A stretch of 64,000 bases of DNA from Acestrorhynchus altus (taxonomy: Eukaryota > Chordata > Actinopteri > Characiformes > Acestrorhynchidae), in assembly GCA_034509495.1 (NCBI GenBank), contig CM067521.1, forward strand, positions 18,845,039 through 18,909,038, written 5' to 3'. A program made the translations under genes and the position numbers. Below the pieces are notes generated by a model, which was not told where the DNA came from, made no database searches, and saw only the letters and a list, made by a program, of their open reading frames with translations. How positions within the stretch are numbered: position 1 is the stretch's first letter; each line of letters begins with the position of its first letter. This document shows positions 1 to 10,468 of this stretch, piece by piece.

Positions 1-279
1 TTATTATGGACATGGTTTACACTGTCATGTTTCAATCTGAGAGCAACCCATTAAAACACAAGTCAGGATCAGCATCAAAGAAACTACATCACAGGATTAT
101 CTGAGGATTAGCTCTGTGTTTACTGACTGAGAGCATGGTAAACATATTCACGCCATGGTTCAGCAGGGGCGGAGGGTACACCAGAAACTGGACAGCATGT
201 TGTGCTGATTCCTGACAGACAATTTAAACATGATATATGACTACAGACCAATGCAATGAAGCACCACAGGTATACAAAC

Positions 280-1915
280 CTATAGTGGGGATTGTTGTGA
301 CTATTTCTCCAAGTTTAAGTTTGTATAGGATGGTGGTTTTCCCAGCAGCATCAAGACCAACTGCAAGAAAATAGAAAGAAAATATTAAGCCTACAAGTAA
401 TAAACTGGTTTAGCCCTGATATTTAGTTCAGAATCAGGAGGAGGAGATTTAAGTCATACAGTCATGCACAACTTCAGTGCATATCAAAAGTGTTTGGTCT
501 CCTTCTGAAGGCAGATTATGTACTTTGACAAGACCTGTAGGTCCTGTGGTGAGATTTTAGGATTGTTAGAGTTTTCTTTGCTCTTCTGGTCTGCTCTTGG
601 GTCTGAACTTGCTAAGATAGCCTGGCCATGTTTCACTTGTAAATGTTTCAGGGGACAGTGTAATACCTGTCCTTTAAAATATAAATTCATCTTCACCTAA
701 AACCTAATTTCTGAAGGCATCAGAGAGGTTTTTGGATCTGGCCATGGCGATCCCACTCACTTCATCAATCAAGAGCAAACCAAACAAGTCACTGAAGTTT
801 ATCTAACCATGTTATATTTATCTACAGCTGATGTGGGACCTGATTCTAATGTCAGCCCTTTTTAATACTAATAACTCTCAAAGTTTTCTAGTGAAGATCA
901 AATGTTCATGTTTAAAAGTCTTATTTTTGTAAATAAAGTGAGCAGGGATAAAGAAGCAGAAGATAAATTGGACAAAGAGTTTGAAGCTGAAACTGAAGCT
1001 CCATGTAACTAAAACATTTTTAAAACATAAAAGCTCAGACTATAACTTTACTGTCACTGATCGTCCTTTAATCAGCTTGGTCTATAACTTTACTGTCACT
1101 GATACTGTCCTTTAATCAGCTCAGTCAATAAATTTACTGTCACTGATCGTCCTTTAATCAGCTTGGTCTTTAACTTTACTGTCACTGATATTGTCTTTTA
1201 ATCAGCTCGGTCTATAAATTTACTGTCATTGATATTGTCCTTTAATCAGCTCGGTCTATAACTTTACTGTCACTGATATTGTCCTTTAATCAGCTCGGTC
1301 TATAAATTTACTGTCACTGATCGTCCTTTAATCAGCTCGGTCTTAAACTTTACTGTCACTGATATTGTCTTTTAATCAGCTTGGTCTATAAATTTACTGT
1401 CATTGATATTGTCCTTTAATCAGCTTGGTCTATGATTTTACTGTCACTGATATTGTCTTTTAATCAGCTTGGTCTACAACTTTACTGTCACTGATACTGT
1501 CCTTTAATCAGCTCGGTCTATAACTTTACTGTCACTGATATTGTCCTTTAATCAGCTCCTTCTATAACTTTACTGTCACTGATATTGTCCTTTAATCAGC
1601 TCGGTCTATAACTTTACTGTCACTGATATTGTCCTTTAATCAGCTCGTTCTATAACTTTACTGTCACTGATATTGTCCTTTAATCAGCTCGGTCTATAAC
1701 TTTACTGTGACTGATATTGTCTTTTAATCAGCTCGTTCTATAACTTTACTGTCACTGATATTGTCCTTTAATCAGCTCGGTCTATAACTTTACTGTTACT
1801 GATATTGTTCTTTAATCAGCTCGGTCTTTAACTCTGATCGTTTCTTACCCATCAGGATTCTCATCTGTTTCTTCCCGAAGAGTCGAGAGAACACGCTGGA
1901 CATGGTCAGCCCCAT
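280..1915 (-). CDS. arf4: ADP-ribosylation factor 4 (class II ARF), 5' part only
   Basis: Two coding exons are visible: exon 1 at 1915..1849 (67 nt) and exon 2 at 360..280 (81 nt), with GT/AG borders. Exon 1 starts MGLTMSSVFSRLFGKKQ, giving a Gly2 myristoylation site, the amphipathic N-terminal helix and the KKQMRILM strand typical of ARF4/ARF5. Exon 2 holds the P-loop GLDAAGKTT and the start of switch I up to IPTIG. The 67 + 81 nt structure is the same as in the two neighbouring ARF genes. The start has a good Kozak context (A at -3, G at +4). The family recruits coats and tethers at the Golgi and ER-Golgi intermediate compartment in its GTP-bound form. Exons 3 onward lie left of base 1. The call arf4 rather than arf5 rests mainly on synteny with dennd6a and slmap. 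Confidence 0.9.
1033..1838. repeat. 44-bp minisatellite in arf4 intron 1, about 18 copies
   Basis: The unit reads roughly TATAACTTTACTGTCACTGA followed by TATTGTCCTTTAATCAGCTC and GGTC. Copies differ by a few substitutions and by a short variant with CGTCC in place of the TATTGTCC segment. The array ends about 10 bases from the exon 1 splice donor at 1848. Confidence 0.95.
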
Positions 1916-2115
1916 GGTGTCTGTGGCTGAAGGGTGGAGGGAGCTATGTTTACGGGCTGGAGAACGAGGCTTCCAGGCTTCCTGACCCTGATCAGTAGCT
2001 GCTGATCAGAGAAACGATACGATACGATCTCGATATTTCCCACACTGCCCAAAAGCGCCTTTCTTCACTCCAGTCCCCGAACAGCAGCGGCGGCGGGTCC
2101 GGCTCTGCTTCTGCT

Positions 2116-2153
2116 CCACGTCACACTCTTACTTTGCCTCCGTGATGACGTCA
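2116..2153 (-). promoter_or_regulatory. UPRE-like and CRE motifs in the arf4 promoter
   Basis: A perfect palindromic CRE, TGACGTCA, lies at 2146..2153, about 230 bp upstream of the arf4 ATG. CCACGTCA at 2116..2123 reads TGACGTGG on the minus strand, the core of the unfolded-protein-response element bound by ATF6/CREB3-type factors. Both sit in a short GC-rich stretch (about 2040-2160) with a GGCGGCGGG run. ARF4 is a known target of CREB3 in Golgi stress. Use of these sites in this species is inferred. Confidence 0.6.
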
Positions 2154-2254
2154 TTACTGCCACATCACAAGTCCTGAGTGGGTTCAGCTCTGAGCCCCGA
2201 GTCTCACACCAGGACATCAATATGACCATACGTACCTGAATAAACGACTTTACT

Positions 2255-2620
2255 CTCCTACAGAATCTCAGAGAGTTCAGAGTGAGACTTTAATCTCCTA
2301 CAGAATCTCAGAGAGTTCAGAGTGAGACTTTACTCTCCTACAGAATCTCAGGGAGTTCAGAATCTCAGGGAGTTCAGAGTGAGACTTTATTCTCCTACAG
2401 GCTGATGAATCTCAGAGACTTTACTCTCCTACAGAATCTCAGTGAGTTCAGAGTGAGACTTTACTCTCCTACAGAATCTCAGTGAGTTCAGAGTGAGACT
2501 TTTATCTCTTACAGAATCTCAGTGAGTTTAGAGTGAGACTTTATTTTCCTACAGGCTGATGAATCTCAGAGAGTTCAGAGTGAGACTTTACTCTCCTACA
2601 GGTTGATTAATCTGAGTGTT
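2255..2620. repeat. 40-bp tandem repeat upstream of arf4, about 9 copies
   Basis: The unit is ACTTTACTCTCCTACAGAAT followed by CTCAGAGAGTTCAGAGTGAG. Some copies carry an insertion reading GGCTGATGAATCTC. It is unrelated in sequence to the intron 1 minisatellite of the same gene. Confidence 0.92.
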
Positions 2621-2639
2621 TATGGACTTGATGGAGTTT

Positions 2640-4250
2640 TTGGTTTATGTCATTGCAGTAATGGTCCGATGAGTGGGACAAATTGTTTTTTTTTTTTATG
2701 AAAATGAAGTAAAAGTAAAAAGTAAATGGGAATTTTAATGCTGTTGAACAAATATTATGGTAAATATTATACTGTAACATCTTTGATTAGTGAAGACAAC
2801 CTCCAACTCTAATGAGACCTGTTTCAGTATGCTCAGGTAGCTACACGGTGAAACTGGCTCATGTGCTTTAAATAGCTTCACTTCTTCTAGGAAACTGTCA
2901 GTTTGACAGGTTTCAAGATCCAATGGAAGTGAAATATAATCAGATTCTGACAACCTATGTAGGGCCTGTTTTGTGGCCTTTACCAATTCAGCCCATGTGA
3001 TGAACTGCGTGGCATTAGGCATCATTGGGGTTGAAGTGGCTAATGAGAGAAGACCAGCGCTGGATGGGCAACATATTTCAGCCTTGGATTTCTTACAGAC
3101 CAACCCTTTTCATCAGTTTTATTTTGTTGTTTCTCCTGGTTGCTAGTGATGGGAACGTAGGGCCCCTGTGTGATGTCATATGCATATTGTATGACCACAC
3201 CTGTAGCATCTTTTACTCTTAGTGATCCAAGCATCTATCCGCTCAGTGGTGCAGGAAGTGATATTTTGACCCTGTGAAAAATAATATTCAGTGTTTGTAC
3301 AGATGAGATGTTTGATACTCTTCAGCTTGAGACTTAGCAGATTGGATTCAGTGGGCTGTGCATTATCAGTGTTTGACGGAGCCATGGTGGATTGCTGTGC
3401 ATAGGTTAGCCCCTCTTTAAGTGGATTGCATATCCTTCTTGTGGTCAACCCTGTCAGTGGTAGTGCTGTGTAATCTTGGATGAGAGTCTTGGAGCCTCAG
3501 CTCTAACCGTACACCACTCTGTTAGTTTTCGTAAACTGTAAGGATTCGAGCTCTTTATCAGGAGACGACCTTGTATCTGCAGATGCTCCATGAATCGGTC
3601 TACTGTTCACTCAGGGGTAAAGCCACAAGGCCACTGGAGCCTTCTAGCAAAGTAAGCATTCTCACTCTGTGTAGAAAGACTAAGACTGTGGAGGGTAACA
3701 ATGTTATGGAGGTGAGAGTCCTGTGTTACAGGGCTGATATGCTGCTCTCCCTCCACTGCTCAAAGAAGCACCTCAGTGGCTTTAAATGGGCAGCACTGGA
3801 GACATCACATCCATTCTGTACAAATGTGCACGTGTGCTGAAGAGCTGATGATTGGTATGTAGCCTGAACAAATGGATCAGGTGGAGGATGCTACACCTTA
3901 GGAACTGGTGAGCCTGAGTAGATATGTGATGGCTGCGCTATTAAATGTTTTTCTAATGGTGTTTCTTCTACTATTACTCTTATTGCAGTATCTGTAAAAA
4001 TGTCCAGCCACATCCTTCCACTCCAACAGAGCAGCACATGTGCACACTTGTCCAGAATGGATGTGATGTCTCCAGTGCTGCCCATTTAAAGCCACTGGGG
4101 AGCTGTTTGAGCAGTGGAGGGAGAGCAGCATATCAGCCCTCTACCACAGGACCCTCACCTCCATAACAATGTTAACCCCCTCTGTCTTACTTACTTATTG
4201 ATGGGTGAGTAAAAGATAAAAAACACAGATTAACATCTTTATACATTTTT
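2640..4250. other. Intergenic stretch, no recognised gene
   Basis: The DNA between the arf4 promoter side and the 3' end of the next ARF gene holds several open frames of 60-120 codons in different frames, none with recognisable domains or splice support. A short CYRCG sequence in a minus-strand frame near 3190 hints at a zinc-knuckle remnant but is far too little to call a gag protein. The right half contains a large inverted repeat listed separately. Confidence 0.5.
3680..4188. repeat. Large imperfect inverted repeat (two ~158-bp arms)
   Basis: The arm 3680..3838 is repeated in reverse complement at 4033..4188 with high identity by eye. Shared stretches include GGCTGATATGCTGCTCTCCC and GGCTTTAAATGGGCAGCACT. 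The loop is about 190 bp. It could be a foldback transposon fragment or two copies of one repeat inserted in opposite orientation. Confidence 0.85.
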
Positions 4251-4253
4251 TTT

Positions 4254-4398
4254 TTTATTATAGAAAGTTACAGACACAGATAATCTGGCAACAAAATTAT
4301 AAATAATACTTGATTTCCACGAGAAGAGCTTTGGAGATGTTCTAACAAAGAGTAATGTAAAATAACCACTTTTTGTAGTAATATTATTTGTATTTATT
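4254..4398 (-). terminator. Candidate polyadenylation signals for the minus-strand ARF-like gene
   Basis: AATAAA occurs on the minus strand at 4398..4393 and 4259..4254, about 140 and 280 bp past the stop codon at 4540. Either would give a short 3' UTR. No transcript evidence is available. Confidence 0.45.
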
Positions 4399-4539
4399 AT
4401 AATATGAGCAAATTAACACTTACTGTCCAGATCAGGAGTGTTTTCATTCTAATCTTCACACGTCCCTATACACATAAAAGTATATTATACATAAAAATAA
4501 ATGTAAGCAAATATCTTTATATACAGAAACCGTTGAGAG

Positions 4540-6275
4540 TTATTGTTTGGAGAGTTGATGAGTCAGCCAGTCCAGTCCGTCGTATAAACCTGTTCCACTG
4601 ATCGCACAGGTGGGCTGAATGTACCACTGAAATAGATAAACAAGTCTTAAACTTTGTTTCTGGTAAATCTACCAGAAACCTTCTGCAACCTTCATCTCTT
4701 CACTGGCTGTGTAACACTGCAATATTGAAACACCACTCACCGGGCGGTCGGTCAGTGCACACATCCCCAGTCTCTCAGTTATCTCCTGTACTGGCATGGC
4801 TTTGGGTAAATCCTGTTTGTTTGCCACAATCAGCACAACAGCATCCCTCAGCTCATCTTCCTGAAGCTAAATGTGAAGGAAAAGACAAGATATGTGATAA
4901 GCTCTATAGGCCTCACTCTTTCTGGGTGGGTAGGGTGAAAAAATCCAAACAAACAAACAAACAAACAAACAAACAAACAAACAAACAAACACATGTACAA
5001 ATACAGTACAATACAAATACAGTAATATATGTCAATACAGTAATATATGTCAATGATTAAAATGAAAACAAATACATGTATTGTTGAGGAATGTGTTGTT
5101 AGACAGATGCAGTAAGTCACTAAATTTCCCTTTAACTTTCACGTCAATAGTTTACAATATTTAAATACAATATAATATTTCATTTATATCATGGAGCCAT
5201 TGCACATACCAGCGCCTGCAGCTCCACAGAAGCCTCCTCAATCCTCTCTCGATCACTGCTGTCCAGCACGAAAATGAGACCCTACAATAATACATAATAT
5301 ATACAGTTTCATATTTACTGAAAGACCAAATCAGCATCCAGTGAAGTCATATTAGTGCGTCAGTGCTGATCACCACCTTCGTATTCTCATAGTAGTGCTT
5401 CCACAATCGCCTGATGAGACCCTGCCCGCCTACATCCCAAACTGTGAAGGAGATGTTGTTGTATTCAACTGTCTCCACATTGAAGCCTGTTCATTGAAAA
5501 GAAGCATTCAGCATGATGGTCTGAATTTTAAATCACGTCATTTTGAAGATACAGGACAAATCTTACCAAGGGTGGGAATTGTGGTGACAACTTCCCCCAG
5601 TTTGAGTCTGTAGAGGATGGTGGTCTTCCCTGCTGCATCCAGACCAACTGTGAGGAGAAATTTCAGAATCATCCAAAATGAATGTGTCAGTAAATGAACG
5701 TGTCAGTAAATTAATGTGTCAGTAAATGAACGTGTAAGTCAATGAACGTGTAAGTAAATGAATGTGTCAAATGAATCAGTCAGTAAATGAATATGTCTGT
5801 AAATGAACGTGTCAGTAAATGAACGTGTCAGTAAATGAATCAGTCGGTAAATGAATGTGTGGGTAAATGAATCAGTCAGTAAATGAATCAGTCAGTAAAT
5901 AAACGTGTCAGTAAATAAACGTTTCATTAAAGGAATCAGTCAGTAAATGAATGTGTTAGTAAATGAATCAGTCAGTAAAGGAATCAGTCAGTAAATAAAT
6001 GTGTCAGTAAATGAATCAGTCAGTAAATGAATCAGTCAGTAAATAAACGTTTCAGTAAATAAATCAGTCAGTAATGAATGTGTCAGTAAATGAACGTGCC
6101 AGTAAATAAACGTGCCAGTAAATGAATGTGTCAGTAAATGAATCAGTCAGTAAATGAATCAGTCAGTAAATGAATCAGTCAGTAAATGAACGTGTCAGTA
6201 AATGAACTCACGGATTAAAAGTTTGGTTAGTTGTTTGTGAGAGAGGCGAGAGAAGATGCTAGAGATGAGTCCCAT
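4540..6275 (-). CDS. ARF-family GTPase, diverged class II-like, complete
   Basis: There are six coding exons: 6275..6212, 5647..5567, 5486..5377, 5281..5210, 4866..4741 and 4626..4540. All join in frame with GT/AG borders to give 179 residues. The product keeps Gly2 for myristoylation, the P-loop GLDAAGKTT, switch I Thr in TTIPTLGFNVE, the catalytic Gln in WDVGGQ, and NKQD. The SAT-like loop reads CAI. Exon 1 is one codon shorter than in arf4, and the segment before the P-loop reads SHKQLTKLLIL. Switch II is GGQGLIRRLW where ARF4/5 have GGQDKIRPLW. The C-terminus GLDWLTHQLSKQ ends like a normal ARF. The frame and all guanine-binding motifs are intact, so it is not a pseudogene on sequence grounds. 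It is likely a membrane-cycling GTPase; its partners are unknown. Confidence 0.9.
4946..4991. repeat. (CAAA)n microsatellite
   Basis: About eleven tandem CAAA units lie inside the intron between exons 4 and 5 of the minus-strand ARF-like gene. Confidence 0.95.
5683..6207. repeat. 16-bp minisatellite filling intron 1 of the ARF-like gene
   Basis: Two interleaved 16-bp variants occur, AGTAAATGAATCAGTC and AGTAAATGAACGTGTC, about 32 units in all. The array covers over 90% of the 564-bp intron 1 (5648..6211) and runs to within about 4 bases of the splice donor. Confidence 0.95.
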
Positions 6276-6329
6276 GCTGAGAGAGTGACAGACTCAGCTG
6301 ATCTCTGCCAGGTCTATACTCTGCTCTGA

Positions 6330-6337
6330 TGACGTCA
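6330..6337. promoter_or_regulatory. CRE palindrome upstream of the minus-strand ARF-like gene
   Basis: A perfect TGACGTCA lies about 55 bp upstream of the ATG at 6275. The same motif is in the arf4 promoter at 2146..2153, so it may be inherited from the ancestral ARF promoter. Confidence 0.6.
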
Positions 6338-6724
6338 CCTGCACGCGCTCCTGTTCTGCTGGAGGAAGTTTCACTCTGAAACCAACACACTGAGAATGAC
6401 ATGGACACCTGGACACGTGACTCTGCACTTAGCCCCCAAAGATGACATTGTTACTTACATTGTTATGTAAATTTACATTACAGTGAAGTCATTGATGTCA
6501 TTGATGACATCACAGAATGGACTATAAATAGAGATTGTTTGTTTCTCAGGTTGTCCCTGGACAGTGTTCATAGGGGACTAGGTAAGTACGATTTATTAGT
6601 ATGATTGCAAAAAAAAAACAGTTGCTCCATTGTAAAAATAAACAAGGCTTAAAATAATATTTTATAAAGAGAGTAAAACAGCTGCTCTGTTGCAGGAATC
6701 AACAATGAATAATAGAGAATTTAC

Positions 6725-6872
6725 TGTAACCAGCCATTAGGGCTGTACTTTGTGCACCACTGGTGTCGGTCCCAAGCCCGGATAAATGGTGAGGGTTGTG
6801 TTAGGAAGGGCATCCAGCATAAAACATGTGCCAAAACTGTACTGCTGTGGCGACCCCTAAAGGGAGCAGCTG
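6725..6872 (+). mobile_element. Transposon tail fragment, probably non-LTR retrotransposon 3' end
   Basis: The sequence contains GTCCCAAGCCCGGATAAATG, GGAAGGGCATCCAGCATAAA and TGTGGCGACCCCTAAAGGGA, phrases seen in many fish dispersed repeats. It runs directly into an AAT microsatellite. The family assignment is from memory of such sequences. Confidence 0.55.
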
Positions 6873-6873
6873 A

Positions 6874-6945
<72 letters not shown>

Positions 6946-7214
6946 TAATAAAATTATTGTTATTATTATTATTATTATTATTATTGTTATATAAAAATGA
7001 TTACTATTCATATAATGTATACCATTACTATTAGTTACAACAGTATAATTGTATTATATAATAACAATTATATAAATAATACAATTATTTATATAATTAT
7101 ATTATATAAATATAATAGTAAAACATGTTAATTATTCAAATGATTGTTATTTTATTTATAACAAATAATTACTATTTATACAACCACTGTATTATAACCA
7201 TATTATATAACAGT

Positions 7215-7281
<67 letters not shown>
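6873..7281. repeat. AAT/ATT microsatellites between the two divergent ARF-like genes
   Basis: An (AAT)n tract covers about 6873-6946, an (ATT)n tract about 6955-6990, and another (ATT)n tract about 7217-7281. AT-rich low-complexity DNA lies between them, and shorter ATT tracts follow near 7350-7375. Confidence 0.93.
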
Positions 7282-7283
<2 letters not shown>

Positions 7284-7841
7284 TACTACAGGAATAAAGT
7301 ATAAACCCTGAAACCAAATTATATTCAAAACATGTAACATTTTGTACTTTATTATTATTATTATTATTATTATTACTCCGTTTATATTATTGTGGTTATA
7401 TAGAATAATAATAAAAATATAAATAAATGGTATAAGCGGTTCAGAAAATGGATGGATGGATGGATACAGTTACTGTAATAACTGTGTTGCAACACCACCA
7501 TTATCACTGTAATAAAATTCACATCACTGTTATAACCTGTGTTTTCTTGTATTGTTAGTGTTATTAGATTCTGATTGTAATGATATAAAACGGTAACAGT
7601 GGTAACAGTAACTGTTCACTGCTTTCACAACTATTCGATGTTAATGCCTGAATGTTCTTGTTATTATTGCTCTTTATTGCTGTAACTACAGAAACCTCCA
7701 GCCACGTCTTCCGCTCGCGCTGGACTGGTGAGTGTAACGTCCTCCAGGAGAGCAACACGCGCGTTACAGGACGGGAGCGGCGGCCTTTGAAAGCCTCTAA
7801 GCAGCAGTGTAATATCTCAGTAACAGCGTTACTCTCTCAGC

Positions 7842-10256
7842 ATGGGCAACATCATCGCCTACTTATTCTCCGGACTGATGGAGAAGAAAAAATATCGCTT
7901 ACTAATGGGTGAGTAAAGTTACAGCTACAGTTACAGGGTGTAACATTTATAATGCATCATTCTGTAACAGCCCACTGCATATCAGAGTCAGTTTTGCACA
8001 CAACTGTAACGCTTGCTTTTTATTTATTAAATTATAAAAAAAAGTTCAAACTTAAATTCAATCTAAAAACCTGTACTAACAACCTCAAACATGGGCTCCT
8101 CTAAGCAACTGTCCAACAGTCCGACAAATAAAAAAATCAACCGATGTCCACATGGTAGGGGACGGATGGGAGCGTTTCCAGACTCTACAATGTGGAGTGT
8201 TACTGTAAGAAATGGCAGTTCAGGGGAACTTTTACAATCCTCTGGGTTTGACAGGTTGAGTGGCCGTAACAAAGCCATCCCTCAGAAAGAGAAAATGACC
8301 ATTCATTTGTTATTCTCACAGTTGGTCTGGATGCGGCAGGGAAGTCTACCATCCTCTACAAACTCAAACTTGGGGAAATTGTCACATCAGTTCCCACCCT
8401 TGGTGAGATTTGTAAAACTGCACGAGTAATTCTTTATATGAATCAACAATATTAGGGTCTAATCAAAAAATCATTCTTGTAAACAGGCTTTAATGTTGAG
8501 ACGGTTGAGTACAGGAACATCTCCTTCACAGTCTGGGATGTGGGTGGGCAGACCCTCATCAGGCGGCTCTGGAGGCACTACTTTCAGAATACCAAAGTAA
8601 GTGGAAAGTCCGGGATAACATTCATCAATGTGGAGAAGCAGAACCGTAAACATAATGCTACTGTATGTCCAAGTACATACACTATATGGACAAAAGTATT
8701 GGGACAAGCTGTGGGTGTGTGCAATCGGTGCAACTCAAAATAGCTGGGGTGTCTATAAACATTGGGTCATACAGTGTTTCTAGACCTTCTACTTCAAGGT
8801 GAAACAGACAGTTTGCATAATGTCAATGGAAAAGGATTGCTTTAAGAAAGCCTAAGGTCACCATGCCAAATGTCAGACATAGAGCTGTGAAGCAGTGGGA
8901 CAGTATTCACTGGAGTCCTTTGGAAAGAGTTGGTTTGGTGGTTGAATGCAATTTTATAATCACAACATTGTTTCAGCATTCAGTGTAAAGCCTATTGAAC
9001 TGCCTACTAAATAGATAAACGTGCGGTCTGTTCTGTAGGGCCTCATCTTTGTGGTTGACAGCAGTGATCGTGAGCGAATTGAGGAAGCCTCAGAGGAGCT
9101 GCATATGTTGGTAGGTTGATTTTGCTGCAGACTCAAAACACCCAGTTTTGTCCAAGAGTACTGTTAATGATCTTCTTCATTGTCTTCTTCTTATTTAGCT
9201 TCAGGAGGATGAGCTGAAGGATGCTTTTGTGCTGATTTTTGCAAACAAACAGGATTTACCCAAAGTCATGCCACTCCAGGAGATAGCTCAGAGACTGAGT
9301 TTGCACACAGTGCACGGAAGGATTGTGAGTAGCTCATAATTACAGTAATCCTGAACTGTAATATAGTTTAGTTTCTCATAGGGGTGATTTTATGGACCTG
9401 GATTTGGCCTGCACTCTCTCAGTCCCAAGTTTGACCAAATAAATAAAATGCCACAATTGATCATTTATTCCAGATATATCACCAGGGCCCCTATCATCAG
9501 CCAGTTGAAATATTGGCCACTTCATGGTCTTGTTTAAATCCTCTCTCTCCCTTCACCATTCGATTGGAGGAAATTCCAAGGAATTCCCAGTTTACTCAAA
9601 ACACATCCAGATATTCAGCTCAAGGGCCACTATAGTGTTGATGTTAAACACCAACAGCTCATCCTACTGCCTTTAAGAGACCTTGGCATGTTGTTGCAGG
9701 TATAGAATACCTTTATGACATCAAAATGTCAAGTACATGTGGAAAATTAGGCACAGTTTGTAAGTGGAAGCTCTTAGAACCTCGGTGGACTTGCTCATTG
9801 TAGTAAAAGCAGGCCTTTTCCTGTCCACCAGGATCCTGTGTTTTTATTACCATCATTAGCCCAGCTTCTCCCACTGTAGACTAAAGAACTTCAGATACCA
9901 ATGTTAATTACAGTTTCTCTACAGTCTTGGTTGAGATATAATTTTGGCACAGACTTAACCTTTTCAGACAGTTATTAAGTCAATTATAGCTCCAACAGAA
10001 TTCTGAAGAGATTTTCCTCCAAAACTACAATGTAATCAATGATTAGGCTCAATCCCTGCCCATGAAACCAGACCACAGTATTTACCTTCCTGTAAAGGAA
10101 TAGTAACCCGTGTTCATTGATGATTCTCTCTCTCTTCAGTGGACCATTCAGCCTACCTCTGCAATCAATGGATTAGGCATATATGAAGGACTGGATTGGC
10201 TGTGTGATGAACTAAAAAAAAAAGAAAGTAAAATACCATTTAGACTTTCATGGTAA
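7842..10256 (+). CDS. ARF-family GTPase with extended C-terminus, complete
   Basis: There are six coding exons: 7842..7908, 8322..8402, 8487..8596, 9039..9110, 9199..9324 and 10140..10256. They join in frame to give 190 residues. The N-terminus MGNIIAYLFSGLMEKKKYRL keeps Gly2 but differs from ARF4. The P-loop is GLDAAGKST (Ser where ARFs have Thr31). Switch I has SVPTLGFNVE, the catalytic Gln71 is in WDVGGQ, switch II is TLIRRLW, NKQD is intact, and the SAT loop reads TSAI. It shares PTLG, NISFTVW, LIRRLW and SSDRERIEEAS with the divergent neighbour at 4540-6275, indicating recent common origin. The end reads LKKKESKIPFRLSW, about ten residues longer than ARF4, just after a run of ten A. AATAAA follows at 10463. 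The function is inferred only as an ARF-type GTPase. Confidence 0.9.
8676..8770. mobile_element. Internally deleted copy of a dispersed fish DNA repeat
   Basis: It begins with ACTATATGGACAAAAGTATT and continues directly into the other end of the same family (GTGTGCAATCGGTGCAACTC, then a TGTCTATAAACATTGG-like stretch). Other copies in this window are at 30020-30130, 32250-32600 and 57140-57595. The 8760-8990 stretch that follows resembles another dispersed fish repeat. It lies in the intron between exons 3 and 4 of the plus-strand ARF-like gene. Confidence 0.6.
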
Positions 10257-10462
10257 TCATATGATGCACTTTATTATATATAAATTGTTTAATTGTACAT
10301 TATGATGTAGGCTTTGGAGCTGTCTTCATATGCATTCATCCTGTTAATATTTTAAATGGATTTTTATTTTATTTACATTTTATCTATATGTACATTCATT
10401 CATTTTTAATATTCCTTACCATGCCGTTCAGTGTGTTATCTTGTCTATTTCTCTTGATTGCC

Positions 10463-10468
10463 AATAAA
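10463..10468 (+). terminator. Polyadenylation signal of the plus-strand ARF-like gene
   Basis: AATAAA occurs in a CCAATAAATAAAC context about 207 bp after the stop codon and is followed by T-rich sequence. It is the first good signal downstream. Confidence 0.65.

Noticed and set aside
1033..1838. Regularly spaced repeats resembling a CRISPR array
   Set aside because: The spacing holds no unique spacers: the whole 44-bp unit repeats. It lies in an intron of a vertebrate gene, so it is a minisatellite.
2735..3448. Overlapping minus-strand frames, one with CYRCG, as a possible gag-like gene
   Set aside because: The pieces are in different frames, and a single partial cysteine motif is not enough to call a retroelement protein.
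3571..3840. 89-codon plus-strand frame
   Set aside because: It lies over one arm of the inverted repeat and reads in the opposite sense on the other arm, so it is repeat sequence.
4540..6275. ARF-like gene as a processed or decayed pseudogene
   Set aside because: It has introns at ARF positions, an unbroken frame and all GTP-binding motifs.
6752..7011. Open frames on both strands with poly-isoleucine runs
   Set aside because: They are translations of the AAT/ATT microsatellite joined to a transposon tail, with no conserved domain.
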